From: an uncultured Pseudomonadota bacterium
GTDB taxonomy: Bacteria; Pseudomonadota; Gammaproteobacteria; Steroidobacterales; Steroidobacteraceae
Reading direction: 5' to 3'
Length of the DNA stretch: 64,000 bases
Assembly (NCBI GenBank): GCA_937920275.1
Contig: CALGVD010000018.1
Span: 1 to 64,000 of the forward strand
Below are positions 26,766 through 35,883 of this stretch, piece after piece. The translations under genes and the position numbers were made by a program. The notes beneath the pieces were generated by a model. That model searched no databases. It was given only the letters and a program-made list of their open reading frames with translations, and had not been told where the DNA came from. Position 1 is the first letter of the stretch. Every line of letters starts with the position of its first letter.

Positions 26766-27035
26766 GACGCCTCCCTTAGCGTATCGACAGTGACGACGAC
26801 GACAGAAGATTTTTATTTGAAACGATGGACCGAACGGATGGAGTCCTTTTTTTGTAATTTACTGCGTTTTTCCGGTCGTCCGCAAGCACTGCAGTAATCT
26901 AGCCGGTTTGCGCCATCCTGGGGCGCACCCGCACTTTCTTGGTGCAAAAACTGGCTGCAAGAATTGGGTGTAAAAAACGGGCATCCTCGGTTGGCAGGTC
27001 CCGCAGATCGAGAAGCCGTCCCGCGTATCTTTGCG
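26766..27035. other. Intergenic region upstream of the TonB receptor
   Basis: 270 bp without a gene, clearly more AT-rich than its surroundings (T-runs around 26848 and A-runs around 26975), and the likely promoter area of the leftward receptor operon. TTACTGC (26859-26865) is inverted as GCAGTAA (26891-26897). TGCGCC (26909-26914) pairs with GGCGCA (26922-26927) as a small hairpin. No clear -35/-10 pair could be fixed. Confidence 0.5.
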
Positions 27036-28331
27036 CTAGAACAGGTCCCGCATCCGGTACCACAGCATCGCGAGCACGAGCGCAGGGCGGCGCAGCGCTT
27101 GGCCGCCGGGGAAGTCGTGGTGCGGGATGCGGGCGAAGAGATCGAAGCGCTCGCTCGTGCCGGCGATGGCCTCGGCCAGCAGCTTCCCGGCGATGCCGGT
27201 GAGCGCGATGCCGTGACCGGAGAACCCCTGCAAAAAATAGACGTCGGACTCGAGCCGCCCGAAATGCGGCGCGCGGTTCATCGTGATGTCCACATAGCCG
27301 CCCCAAGCGTGGTCGATGTCGACATCGGCGAGCTGCGGGAACACCCCGAGCATGCGCGCCCGCGTGGCGCGGCGCGTGCCGAGCGGGTCGAGCCCCGAGT
27401 AGCTCACGCGCCCGCCGAACAGCAATCGATGATCGGCTGAGCGGCGGAAGTAATCGATCACCCAGTTGACGTCGGTGACCGCTGCATCGTTGCGGATCAG
27501 CGCGGCGGCACGCTCGGCGCCGAGCGGTTGCGTGGCGACGATGTAGGTGCCGACGCCCATGATCTTGCGCGCGAGCGCCGGCGCGAAAGGGCCGAGCCAG
27601 GCGTTGCCGCAGAGCGCGATGGAACGGCAGCGCACGCGCCCGGCAGCGGTGGTGACTTCGAGCGCGCCCGAGCTGCGTCGATAGGCGAGGGCGCGGCTGT
27701 CCTCGAAGATTTGCGCGCCTGCTCGCTCGGCGGCGATCGCGAGGCCTTGCGTGTACTTGAGCGGATGCAGGTGGCCGCCTAGGCTGTCATAGGTGCCTGC
27801 GATGTAGCGCGCGGAGGCCACCGTGGTGCTCAGCTCCTCGCGCTCGACCATGCGGATGCTGTCGTAGCCGTGCTCCCCATGCAGGGTCGCGACCTCCTCG
27901 CGCAGCTCGCGTTCCTGTCGCGGCTTGATCGCGACATGCATCTGCCCCTCGCGCAGGTCGCAGTCGATGGCGTGGCGGGCGATGAGTTCGCGCTGCAGGC
28001 GCAGCCCTTCGACGGAGATGTCCCAGATGCGTCGTGCGTCGGCGGCGCCGACCAAAGACTGCAGTTTGTGCTGCCCACAGGCGATGCCTGGGATCGCTTG
28101 CGCGCCGCTGCGTCCTGAGGCGCCCCAACCGACGCGGTGCGCCTCGAGCAGCACGACGCGGTAGCCGCGTTCAGCCAGGTACAGCGCAGTGGAGCAACCG
28201 GCGATACCGCCACCGATGACGCAGACATCCGCCTCGACATCGCCCTCCAGCGCGGGGCGCAACGGCTGCGTCGGCGTCGAGGCGGCATACCAGGAATCGA
28301 TGTGCGAGCTCAGATCGCCCCCATGTACCAC
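27036..28331 (-). CDS. puuB: FAD-dependent oxidoreductase, gamma-glutamylputrescine oxidase-like (PuuB)
   Basis: A 431-residue flavoprotein of the DAO family. The N-terminal dinucleotide fold DVCVIGGGIAGCSTALYLAE is followed by LLEAHRVGWGASGRSGAQ, and the C-terminal FAD contacts include YFLQGFSGHGIALTGIAGKLLAE. In the Puu pathway PuuB oxidises gamma-glutamylputrescine to gamma-glutamyl-aminobutyraldehyde with release of H2O2 and ammonia. Its 22-bp overlap with the upstream glutamine-synthetase-like gene and the polyamine genes across the divergent promoter support this role. The start is GTG. A sarcosine or D-amino-acid oxidase activity is the alternative. A decayed piece of a related gene end lies at 21698-21792. 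Confidence 0.85.
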   Translation of the reverse strand: MVHGGDLSSHIDSWYAASTPTQPLRPALEGDVEADVCVIGGGIAGCSTALYLAERGYRVVLLEAHRVGWGASGRSGAQAIPGIACGQHKLQSLVGAADARRIWDISVEGLRLQRELIARHAIDCDLREGQMHVAIKPRQERELREEVATLHGEHGYDSIRMVEREELSTTVASARYIAGTYDSLGGHLHPLKYTQGLAIAAERAGAQIFEDSRALAYRRSSGALEVTTAAGRVRCRSIALCGNAWLGPFAPALARKIMGVGTYIVATQPLGAERAAALIRNDAAVTDVNWVIDYFRRSADHRLLFGGRVSYSGLDPLGTRRATRARMLGVFPQLADVDIDHAWGGYVDITMNRAPHFGRLESDVYFLQGFSGHGIALTGIAGKLLAEAIAGTSERFDLFARIPHHDFPGGQALRRPALVLAMLWYRMRDLF

Positions 28332-29737
28332 TCGATCTCGAGCGGCGTGACATAGGAGTTGAAGTCGTCGAGTTCGGCCTGTTTCACCGTCGCGTAGAGA
28401 TCGCGGAACGGTCGACCGAGATAGGACGCGGCGAACTCGCTCGCACGGAAGCGTTCGATGGCGGTCGCCCAGTGCGAGGGCAGGGGCGTGCCGCCTTCAC
28501 GGTAGGCGTTGCCGCGCACCGGTGGGGGCGGCTCGAGTCCTTGCGAGATGCCGTAGTGGATGCCCGCGAGCAACCATGCCGTCACGAGGTAGGGGTTGGC
28601 GTCGGCGCCCGCGAGCCGGTGCTCGATGCGGCGGTTCGCGGGGTCGCTGGGCGGCAGCCGCACCGCCGATCCGCGGTTGTTGACCGACCACGAGGGTGTC
28701 ATCGGCACATAGGCCTCAGGACGGAAGCGGCGGTAAGAGTTCGGGCCGGGCGCGCAGGTCGCCGTGCCTTCACCTAGGGTCGCGAGCACGCCGCCGATGG
28801 CGTGGCGCAGTTCGCTGCTCTCGATGCGGACGCCGTCCTGCGCGCCGCCGTCATCGGCAAGCCCCTCCGCGGGGCCGAACCCTACCGGCTCCGGGCACTC
28901 GAAGATGTTGCGGCCGGAAGCATCGAGCACGCTCGCGTGCACATGCAGCCCCGACCCCGCCATGTCGCGATAGGGCTTGGCCAAAAAGGTCGCGTCCCAA
29001 CCGTACTCGCGCGCGACGCTGCGCACCACGCGCTTGAAGCGCAAGGCCTCGTCGCAGGCGCGCAGCGCATCGGCGCGGTGCGCGAGGTTCACCTCGAACT
29101 GGCCGGGACCGTACTCGGCGAGCGCGGTCGTCGAGGGGATGCCTTGGGCGCGGCAGACCGTGTCGATGCGCGCGAGCACCGCAGAGTACTCATCGAGATC
29201 GGTCATCGCGTTGATCTGGGTGCGGAACTCACGACGCCCGGTCCGCGGCAGCGGCGGCGGCTGGGGTTGTCCTGCGGCGGTGCGTGCGCCGTCGATGAAG
29301 TAGAACTCGTACTCGATCGCGACCACTGGGGTGAGGTTGAGCCGGTGGAACCGATCGAGCACTTTGACGAGCACGTGACGCGGATCACCGAAGAAAGGCC
29401 GTCCGTCGGGCTCGTACATCGAGACCTGCAGCTGCGCCACGCCGTCGGCTTGCCAAGGGACGGGCACCAGCGTGTCCGGCAGCGCGCGACACGGTCGGTC
29501 GGCGTCGCCTTCATCGAAACCGAGGCCGCTGGCTTGAACGGTGCCGCCCAGCACATCGAGGGCGAACATGGAGCCCGGCAGCATCATCCCCGAACGATAG
29601 ACCCCCTCGATGCTCCCGCGATCGATCCGCTTGCCGCGTTCGACCGTGTTCAGATCGTTCAGGAAGACATCGAAGAATCGGGTATCCGGATGCCGCTCGA
29701 GAAAGGCGGCCAGTTCCGGAAGATCTTTGCTGCTCAT
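28310..29737 (-). CDS. puuA: Gamma-glutamylpolyamine synthetase, glutamine synthetase family (first copy)
   Basis: A 475-residue member of the glutamine synthetase family. Catalytic blocks are all present: EYEFYF, AEYGPGQFEVNL, GSGLHVHAS, NSYRRF and RIEHRLAGADANPYL. In context it most likely attaches glutamate to putrescine or a related amine with ATP, giving the substrate of the PuuB-like oxidase encoded directly downstream with overlap. It is clearly diverged from the second synthetase of this island (30718-32058), with insertions around residues 160 and 290, so the two probably prefer different amines. It is divergent from the puuD-like gene. Confidence 0.85.
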   Translation of the reverse strand: MSSKDLPELAAFLERHPDTRFFDVFLNDLNTVERGKRIDRGSIEGVYRSGMMLPGSMFALDVLGGTVQASGLGFDEGDADRPCRALPDTLVPVPWQADGVAQLQVSMYEPDGRPFFGDPRHVLVKVLDRFHRLNLTPVVAIEYEFYFIDGARTAAGQPQPPPLPRTGRREFRTQINAMTDLDEYSAVLARIDTVCRAQGIPSTTALAEYGPGQFEVNLAHRADALRACDEALRFKRVVRSVAREYGWDATFLAKPYRDMAGSGLHVHASVLDASGRNIFECPEPVGFGPAEGLADDGGAQDGVRIESSELRHAIGGVLATLGEGTATCAPGPNSYRRFRPEAYVPMTPSWSVNNRGSAVRLPPSDPANRRIEHRLAGADANPYLVTAWLLAGIHYGISQGLEPPPPVRGNAYREGGTPLPSHWATAIERFRASEFAASYLGRPFRDLYATVKQAELDDFNSYVTPLEIEWYMGAI

Positions 29738-29939
29738 GCCAGGCCTGCGGGTGCGGGAGGGGCTCGCCGATGCGTCAGGATACGGTGACGGTGCGGCGAC
29801 AGCAAGAGATGATCCGGCGATTCAGCCATTGAAATCATGGTGTTAGGGTCGTTTTCTCGACCAAGAGACTGGTCGGAAGGTGTTCGGTTATGTTCTAATA
29901 ATGTTTGGCGGATATTTTGTCCGCCTCGTTTGGTGTCCC
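29738..29939. promoter_or_regulatory. Divergent promoter region of the polyamine island with two inverted repeats
   Basis: 202 bp between the leftward puuA-puuB pair and the rightward puuD operon. CGACCA-AGAGAC-TGGTCG at 29858-29875 and GGCGGA-TATTTTG-TCCGCC at 29907-29925 are perfect 6-bp dyads, and the DNA between them is AT-rich (TTATGTTCTAATAATG, which could hold a -10). They are good candidates for operators of a polyamine-responsive regulator. No regulator gene is encoded in the island. Confidence 0.6.
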
Positions 29940-30713
29940 ATGTCTGCGCGCCCCATCATAGGCATCCCAGCTGACCGTCGCATGATCGGTCCTCATCCCT
30001 TCCACATGGTGGGGGAGAAATACGCCGACGCGATCACGCGCGCGGCGGGGGGTCTGCCGCTGCTGATCCCAGTCCTGCCTGATCGCTTGGCTGAGGTGGA
30101 TCTGCTCGACTCCCTCGACGGCCTCCTGTTCCCGGGAAGCCCGTCCAATGTCGAACCGCACCATTACGACGAGGGACCGAGCCGCGTCGGGATTTTGCAC
30201 GATCCCGAGCGCGATGCGACCACGCTGCCCTTGGTGCGCGCCGCGCTCGCGAGCGGGGTGCCGTTGCTCGGCGTCTGTCGGGGTTTCCAGGAGATCAACG
30301 TCGCGCTCGGCGGCAGCCTCTGGCAGCACGTCGAGGAAGAGCCCGGGATGCTCGATCATCGCGAGGACCAGACCGCCCCTCTGTCTGTGCAATACGGCGC
30401 CGCCCACGACATCGAACTCGAGGCAGGCGGCGTACTGCGGGGGCTCGCCGGCGGTGCCGCGCGGGTCGCGGTGAATTCTTTGCACAGTCAAGGCGTCAAA
30501 CGGCTTGCCCCGGGGCTGCGGGTCGAGGCGCGTGCACCGGATGGGCTCATCGAAGCGTTCGTGCCCGAGTCGGCCCAGACCTTCGCGCTCGCCGTGCAGT
30601 GGCACCCCGAGTGGCAGGTGATGAGCAATGATCTTTCCCGTGCCGTGTTCGCCGCTTTCGGCGACGCGGCGCGCCAGCGTGCCACCCGCCGGGCGGCGCG
30701 AAACCGAGGTTGA
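29940..30713 (+). CDS. puuD: Gamma-glutamyl-GABA hydrolase-like class I glutamine amidotransferase (PuuD)
   Basis: A 257-residue class I amidotransferase-fold hydrolase. The nucleophile is in LGVCRGFQEINVALGG (Cys near residue 116) and the His/Glu pair in QWHPEWQ near the C terminus, as in PuuD. That enzyme cleaves gamma-glutamyl-GABA to glutamate and GABA, the last Puu step. The ATG at 29940 matches family starts (RPIIGIPAD); an upstream in-frame GTG at 29880 would add an unlikely 20 residues through the operator region. The stop is 4 bp before the second synthetase gene. Confidence 0.9.
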   Translation: MSARPIIGIPADRRMIGPHPFHMVGEKYADAITRAAGGLPLLIPVLPDRLAEVDLLDSLDGLLFPGSPSNVEPHHYDEGPSRVGILHDPERDATTLPLVRAALASGVPLLGVCRGFQEINVALGGSLWQHVEEEPGMLDHREDQTAPLSVQYGAAHDIELEAGGVLRGLAGGAARVAVNSLHSQGVKRLAPGLRVEARAPDGLIEAFVPESAQTFALAVQWHPEWQVMSNDLSRAVFAAFGDAARQRATRRAARNRG

Positions 30714-30717
30714 AGCC

Positions 30718-32058
30718 ATGTCAGATCAGATCGCACAATTTTTCCGCGAACATAACATCCAAGAAGTGGAGGCCATCGTCCCCGACATGGCCGGCATCGC
30801 GCGCGGCAAGGTGATGCCCGCCCAGAAGTTCCAGGGCGACCAGGGCATGCGCCTGCCGGAGAGCATCTTCCTGCAGACCGTGACCGGCGATTATCCCGAC
30901 GACACCTCCACGGCGATGAGCCCTGCCGAGATCGACATCATCCTCAAGCCCGACCCGCGCACGGTGCGGCGGGTACCGTGGGCGCCTGAGCCCACAGCGC
31001 AGGTGATCCACGACTGCTTCTACGCCGACGGCAGGCGCGTGAAGATGGCGCCGCGCGAGGTGTTGCGGCATGTGCTCGATCTCTATGCGCAGAAGGGCTG
31101 GGATCCGGTGGTCGCACCCGAACTCGAGTTCTACCTCGTCGAGCCCAACATCGACGCGGACTACCCGCTCAAGCCGCCGATCGGCCGCTCAGGCCGCGCC
31201 GAACCCGGCCGCCAGTCCTACAGCATCGCAGCCGTCAATGAATTCGACCCGCTGTTCGACGATGTCTACCAGTTCTGCGAGGACCAGGAAATCGCGATCG
31301 ACACGCTGATCCACGAGGATGGTCCGGCGCAGATGGAGATCAACCTCCTGCATGGCAATGCGCTCGATCTTGCTGATCAAGCCTTCATGTTCAAGCGCAC
31401 GGCACGAGAGGCGGCGCTGCGCCACAAGATCTATGCGACCTTCATGGCCAAGCCCCACTCCAAAGAACCCGGCAGTGCCATGCATATCCACCAGAGCATC
31501 GTCGATCGGCAGACCCGCCAGAACATCTTCTCGAACAAGGACGGCGGGCCCTCACCGCTCTTCTTCTCGCATATCGCCGGTCTTCAGCGTTACCTGCCGG
31601 CGGCCATGGCGCTGCTCGCACCCAACGTGAATTCCTACCGCCGCATGAGCCGTTTCCAGGTCGCGCCGATCAATGTCCAGTGGGGTTACGACAACCGCAC
31701 GGCGGGCTTGCGGGTGCCGATGTCGGGGCCCGAGGACAGGCGTATCGAGAACCGGTTGGCCGGTGCCGATGCCAATCCCTACCTCGCGAGCGCCGCCTCG
31801 CTCGCCTGCGGGTATCTCGGGATGATCCAGGGGTTGTCCCCCACCGAGCCGATCAGCGGCAGCGCCCATGATCTGCCGTTCTCCCTGCCGCGCAACATCG
31901 ACGAGGCCATCCGTCTGTTGCGCGAATGCGATCCGCTCATCGAGATCTTCAGCGAGTCCTTCGTCTCGGCTTTCTCGTTGGTCAAGGAGGCCGAACACGA
32001 GGTCTACCTGCAGGTGATCAGTTCCTGGGAGCGTGAGCACCTGCTGCTGAACGTCTGA
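30718..32058 (+). CDS. puuA: Gamma-glutamylpolyamine synthetase, glutamine synthetase family (second copy)
   Basis: A 446-residue glutamine-synthetase-family ligase. Key blocks: PELEFYLV, HEDGPAQMEINLLHG, GSAMHIHQS, NSYRRM and RIENRLAGADANPYL. The N-terminal SDQIAQFFREHNIQEVEAIVPDMAGIARGK is typical of PuuA/SpuI-type gamma-glutamylpolyamine synthetases. It lies in the forward operon between puuD and an aminotransferase gene. The start at 30718 follows GAGG at 30706 and sits 4 bp after the puuD stop. With the first copy at 28310-29737 the island has two diverged synthetases. Confidence 0.9.
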   Translation: MSDQIAQFFREHNIQEVEAIVPDMAGIARGKVMPAQKFQGDQGMRLPESIFLQTVTGDYPDDTSTAMSPAEIDIILKPDPRTVRRVPWAPEPTAQVIHDCFYADGRRVKMAPREVLRHVLDLYAQKGWDPVVAPELEFYLVEPNIDADYPLKPPIGRSGRAEPGRQSYSIAAVNEFDPLFDDVYQFCEDQEIAIDTLIHEDGPAQMEINLLHGNALDLADQAFMFKRTAREAALRHKIYATFMAKPHSKEPGSAMHIHQSIVDRQTRQNIFSNKDGGPSPLFFSHIAGLQRYLPAAMALLAPNVNSYRRMSRFQVAPINVQWGYDNRTAGLRVPMSGPEDRRIENRLAGADANPYLASAASLACGYLGMIQGLSPTEPISGSAHDLPFSLPRNIDEAIRLLRECDPLIEIFSESFVSAFSLVKEAEHEVYLQVISSWEREHLLLNV

Positions 32059-32080
32059 CGCCGCGACGAACGGGGACACC

Positions 32081-33460
32081 ATGACCATCACGCACACCAC
32101 CGCCGAGTGGCAGGCCCTGGACGCCGCGCACTACCTGCACCCCTTCACCGACCACAAGTCGCTGGCAGCGCGCGGTACGCGGGTCATCACCCACGCCGAG
32201 GGGGTGTACCTGTACGACTCCGAGGGCAACCGCGTCCTCGACGGGATGTCAGGGTTGTGGTGCGTGGCGCTCGGCTATGGTCGCCGCGAACTCGCCGAGG
32301 CCGCCTACCGTCAGATGCAGGAGCTGCCGTACTACAACAGCTTCTTCCAATGCGCGAACCCGCCCGCCATCGAGTTGGCGGACCGTCTGGCGCGGCTTTC
32401 GCCGCCCCAGTTCCAGCATGCGTTCTTCACCGGCTCCGGCAGCGAATCGAACGACACGATGCTGCGTATGGCGCGCCGCTACTGGGAACTGCACGGCCAG
32501 CCTGAGCGGCAGGTGATCATCAGCCGTTGGAACGGCTACCACGGCAGCACCATGGCCGGCGCTTCCCTTGGTGGCATGAAGGCGATGCACTCGCAGGGCG
32601 GCTTGCCCATCCCCGGCATCGTCCACATCGGCCAGCCTTATTGGTTCGAGTGCGGCGGAGACCTCGACCCCGACGAGTTCGGTCTGCAGGCGGCGCGTGA
32701 ACTCGAGGCCAAGATCCTCGAGGTCGGCCCCGAAAAAGTCGCGGCCTTCATCGCCGAACCGGTGCAGGGCGCCGGTGGCGTCATCATCCCGCCGCGCACC
32801 TACTGGCCCGAGGTCCAGCGCATCGTCGACCGCTACGGCATCCTCTTCGCGTCGGACGAGGTCATCTGCGGCTTCGGTCGCACCGGCGAGTGGTTCGGCT
32901 GCGAGCACTTCGGGACCCGACCCGACTTCATGACCCTCGCCAAGGCCATCACCTCGGGTTACCAGCCCCTCGGCGCCCTGATGGTCGCGGACCGTGTCGC
33001 CCAAGTGCTGGTCGGGGAGGGTGGTGAGTTCTTCCACGGCTTCACCTACTCGGGTCACCCGGTCGCGGCCGCAGTCGCCAATGCCAATCTGGAGATCCTG
33101 GAGCGTGAGCGGATCGTCGAGCGGGTCCGCACCGAGATCGCGCCCTATTGGGCGGCCCGCTGGCGCGAACTCGCGGACCACCCCTTGGTGGGCGAGGCGC
33201 GCACCCTCGGGCTCTTCGGAGCGCTGGAACTGGTGCCCCGCAAGCCTTCCCGAGCGTTCTTCCCCGAGCGCGGCAGCGTCGGCACCCGTTGCCGGGACCT
33301 GTCGGTCAAGAACGGCCTGGTGATGCGGGCGGTCTGGGACACCATGATCGCCGCGCCGCCGCTCGTCATCACACCTGCTGAGATCGACGAGCTGGTGTCC
33401 AAAGCGGTGCAGACGCTCGACCAGTTGCACCAAGAACTGCGCCGCGACGGCCTTGTCTGA
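32081..33460 (+). CDS. Class III PLP aminotransferase, putrescine/polyamine type
   Basis: A 459-residue omega-aminotransferase. It shows the substrate-entry motif GMSGLWCVALGYGRRELAEAA, cofactor blocks GSGSESNDTMLR and WNGYHGSTMAGASLGG, the PLP aspartate in FASDEVICGFGRTG and the Schiff-base lysine in TLAKAITSGYQPLGA near residue 290. It is closest in feel to SpuC-type putrescine-pyruvate aminotransferases, which convert putrescine to 4-aminobutanal. With the Puu enzymes this gives the cell a second, non-glutamylated route. It lies 22 bp after puuA and 103 bp before potF. Confidence 0.88.
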   Translation: MTITHTTAEWQALDAAHYLHPFTDHKSLAARGTRVITHAEGVYLYDSEGNRVLDGMSGLWCVALGYGRRELAEAAYRQMQELPYYNSFFQCANPPAIELADRLARLSPPQFQHAFFTGSGSESNDTMLRMARRYWELHGQPERQVIISRWNGYHGSTMAGASLGGMKAMHSQGGLPIPGIVHIGQPYWFECGGDLDPDEFGLQAARELEAKILEVGPEKVAAFIAEPVQGAGGVIIPPRTYWPEVQRIVDRYGILFASDEVICGFGRTGEWFGCEHFGTRPDFMTLAKAITSGYQPLGALMVADRVAQVLVGEGGEFFHGFTYSGHPVAAAVANANLEILERERIVERVRTEIAPYWAARWRELADHPLVGEARTLGLFGALELVPRKPSRAFFPERGSVGTRCRDLSVKNGLVMRAVWDTMIAAPPLVITPAEIDELVSKAVQTLDQLHQELRRDGLV

Positions 33461-33563
33461 GTGGCGGCTGGAGAACGGTCTTTCCTGCACGGCTGCGCTG
33501 CGTTATAAAAGAAGCGCGCCAGCCGGCGCGAGTCCAGCCATCTCCGAGGGAGTCTCCGCAAGC

Positions 33564-34697
33564 ATGAACACCATCGCCCGTACGGGCCTGACGGCCTTGT
33601 CCATGACCCTGCTGCTCGCCGCCTGCGGCAGCAAGCCCGATGCATCCACCGGGGCCGCTGCACCGGTCGTCGAGGACAAGATCCTCAACGTCTACAACTG
33701 GTCCGACTACATCGAGGCCAGCGTCATCGAGGACTTCACCAAAGAAACCGGCATCAAGGTCCAATACGACGTCTTCGATTCGAACGAGATGCTCGAGACC
33801 AAGCTGCTCGCCGGCAACACCGGCTACGACATCGTCGTGCCCTCGGCCTCGTTCCTTTACCGTCAGTTGCAGGCGGGCGTCCATCAAAAGCTCGACAAGT
33901 CGCAGCTATCGAACCTCACGAACCTCGACCCCGACATCGCCAGGCGCATCGAGGCGTTCGATCCCGGTGCCGAGTACTCCGTCAACTACATGTGGGGGAC
34001 TTCGGGTGTCGGCTACAACACCCAGAAGATCGCCGAGCGCATGAAGGATGCGCCGGTCGACAGCTTCGCGATGTTCTACGACCCGAAGGTGGTCTCCAAG
34101 TTCGCCGATTGCGGCGTGAGCATCCTCGATGCGCCGAGCGAGGTCATCGGCACCGTCCTCATCTACCTCGGCAAGGACGCCAACAGCGAGAAACCCGAGG
34201 ATCTCGCCGCTGCGGAGGCCGTGTTGAAGGCGGTGCGGCCGTACATCAAGAATTTCCATTCCTCGGCCTACATCGAGCAGCTCGCCAACGGCGAGATCTG
34301 CCTTACGCTCGGTTGGTCTGGCGATGTCCTGCAAGCCAAGGCCCGTGCTGAGGAAGCGGCCAACGGCGTCGAGATCGACTACAACATCCCGAAGGAAGGC
34401 GCGGTGATGTTCTTCGACCAGATGGCGATCCCCAAGGACGCCAAGCACCCGAAGAACGCCCACCTCTTCATCAACTATCTGCTGCGCTCGGAGATCGCCG
34501 CGCGGAACAGCAACTACATCGCCTTCGCGAACGCCAACAAAGAGGCGACATCGTTGGTGGACGCAGCGATCACCGGAAACCCGAACGTCTATCCGCCTGC
34601 CGATCTGATGGCGAAGCTCGTACCGGACATGCCGGAGTCGGCCGAGTTCTCGCGCGCCCTCAACCGATCTTGGACGACCGTCAAGACCGGGAAGTGA
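33564..34697 (+). CDS. potF: Polyamine-binding lipoprotein of a Pot ABC transporter (PotF-like)
   Basis: A 377-residue periplasmic solute-binding protein for putrescine or spermidine. It begins with a lipoprotein signal (lipobox LLAAC at residue 21), so unlike soluble E. coli PotF it would be membrane-tethered. Family motifs are LNVYNWSDYI, KETGIKVQYDVFDSNEMLETKLL and YMWGTSGVGYN. The ATG at 33564 is preceded by GAGGGA 12 bases upstream; the frame is open further back, but the signal fixes the start. It is the first gene of a potF-G-H-I set. Confidence 0.93.
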   Translation: MNTIARTGLTALSMTLLLAACGSKPDASTGAAAPVVEDKILNVYNWSDYIEASVIEDFTKETGIKVQYDVFDSNEMLETKLLAGNTGYDIVVPSASFLYRQLQAGVHQKLDKSQLSNLTNLDPDIARRIEAFDPGAEYSVNYMWGTSGVGYNTQKIAERMKDAPVDSFAMFYDPKVVSKFADCGVSILDAPSEVIGTVLIYLGKDANSEKPEDLAAAEAVLKAVRPYIKNFHSSAYIEQLANGEICLTLGWSGDVLQAKARAEEAANGVEIDYNIPKEGAVMFFDQMAIPKDAKHPKNAHLFINYLLRSEIAARNSNYIAFANANKEATSLVDAAITGNPNVYPPADLMAKLVPDMPESAEFSRALNRSWTTVKTGK

Positions 34698-34712
34698 TCT
34701 CTTCCTGAGGCA

Positions 34713-34738
34713 AAGCGGCCACCTTCGGGTGGCCGCTT
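34713..34738 (+). terminator. Intercistronic UUCG hairpin between potF and potG
   Basis: AAGCGGCCACC (34713-34723) pairs perfectly with GGTGGCCGCTT (34728-34738) around the extra-stable loop TTCG. It stands 15 bp after the potF stop, with no long T-run after it. It probably acts as a partial terminator or as a 3' stabiliser of potF mRNA, raising binding-protein levels over the pump subunits, as is common in ABC operons. Confidence 0.7.
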
Positions 34739-34771
34739 CGCTTCGGGGTCCTGCAGCGACCGAGGTCCGTC

Positions 34772-35881
34772 ATGGCGGAAAAGATCATAGACCGCTCCAA
34801 CGAATACATCCGCATCGAGGGCGTGACCAAGCGCTTCGGCGAGTTCGTCGCGGTCGACAATGTCTCGCTCAATGTCTACAAAGGCGAGATCTTCTGTCTG
34901 CTCGGCGGCTCGGGGTGCGGTAAGACCACGCTCCTGCGCATGTTGGCGGGGTTCGAGGCGCCGACCTCCGGCCGCATCCTCATCGACGGTCAGGACATGG
35001 CGGACATCCCGCCCTACGAGCGGCCGGTGAACATGATGTTCCAGTCGTACGCGCTGTTCCCGCACATGACCGTCGCGGCGAACGTCGCCTTCGGCCTAGA
35101 ACAGGAAGGCCTCACGCGAGCCGAGATCGACCGTCGCGTCGGCGAGATGCTCGACATCGTCAAGTTGGGCGACTTCGGCCGACGCAAGCCCCACCAGCTC
35201 TCGGGCGGGCAGCGTCAGCGGGTCGCGCTCGCCCGTGCGCTCGTGAAGCGACCGAAGTTGCTGCTGCTCGATGAGCCGCTCGGGGCCTTGGACCGGAAGT
35301 TGCGTGAGCATACGCAGTTCGAGTTGATCAACCTGCAGGAGCAGCTCGGCGTCACCTTCGTCGTGGTCACCCACGACCAGGAAGAGGCGATGACGCTGGC
35401 GTCCCGCATCGGCGTCATGAACAAGGGCCAGATCGTCCAGGTCGGGACGCCGACCGAGATCTACGAGTTCCCGAGTTCACGCTTCGTCGCCGACTTCATC
35501 GGCTCGGTCAACATGTTCGACGGCCAACTCGTCGAAGACGAGCCGGGACATGTACGCATCCGGTGTCCCGAACTGGAGGCGACGGTCTATGTCAGCCACG
35601 GCATCAGCGCCGCACCCGACGCCAAGGTCTCGGTCGCCATCCGTCCCGAGAAGATCGAGATGACCCGGACGGCGCCCGAGGGCAGCGAGAACCGGGCGCG
35701 CGGTGTGGTCAAGGAGATCGCCTACATGGGCGACATGTCGGTCTACCTCGTCCGTCTCGACTCGGGGCGCATCGTGCGCGTCACCATCCCCAACATCGAG
35801 CGCCACGACGAGCGCATCGTCTGGGAGGAGACCGTGTACCTCAACTGGCATCCGTCGAGTCCTGTGGTGCTCTCCCAATAG
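34772..35881 (+). CDS. potG: Polyamine ABC transporter ATP-binding protein (PotG-like)
   Basis: A 369-residue ATPase of the spermidine/putrescine importer, acting as a dimer on the inner face of the membrane. Walker A GGSGCGKTT near residue 45, the Q-loop in MFQSYALFPHM, the signature LSGGQRQRVALARAL, Walker B LLLLDEPLGALD and the switch His in VVTHDQEEAMTL are all intact. The C-terminal third is the regulatory TOBE domain (VAIRPEKIEM). It is 2 bp ahead of potH. Confidence 0.96.
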   Translation: MAEKIIDRSNEYIRIEGVTKRFGEFVAVDNVSLNVYKGEIFCLLGGSGCGKTTLLRMLAGFEAPTSGRILIDGQDMADIPPYERPVNMMFQSYALFPHMTVAANVAFGLEQEGLTRAEIDRRVGEMLDIVKLGDFGRRKPHQLSGGQRQRVALARALVKRPKLLLLDEPLGALDRKLREHTQFELINLQEQLGVTFVVVTHDQEEAMTLASRIGVMNKGQIVQVGTPTEIYEFPSSRFVADFIGSVNMFDGQLVEDEPGHVRIRCPELEATVYVSHGISAAPDAKVSVAIRPEKIEMTRTAPEGSENRARGVVKEIAYMGDMSVYLVRLDSGRIVRVTIPNIERHDERIVWEETVYLNWHPSSPVVLSQ

Positions 35882-35883
35882 CC

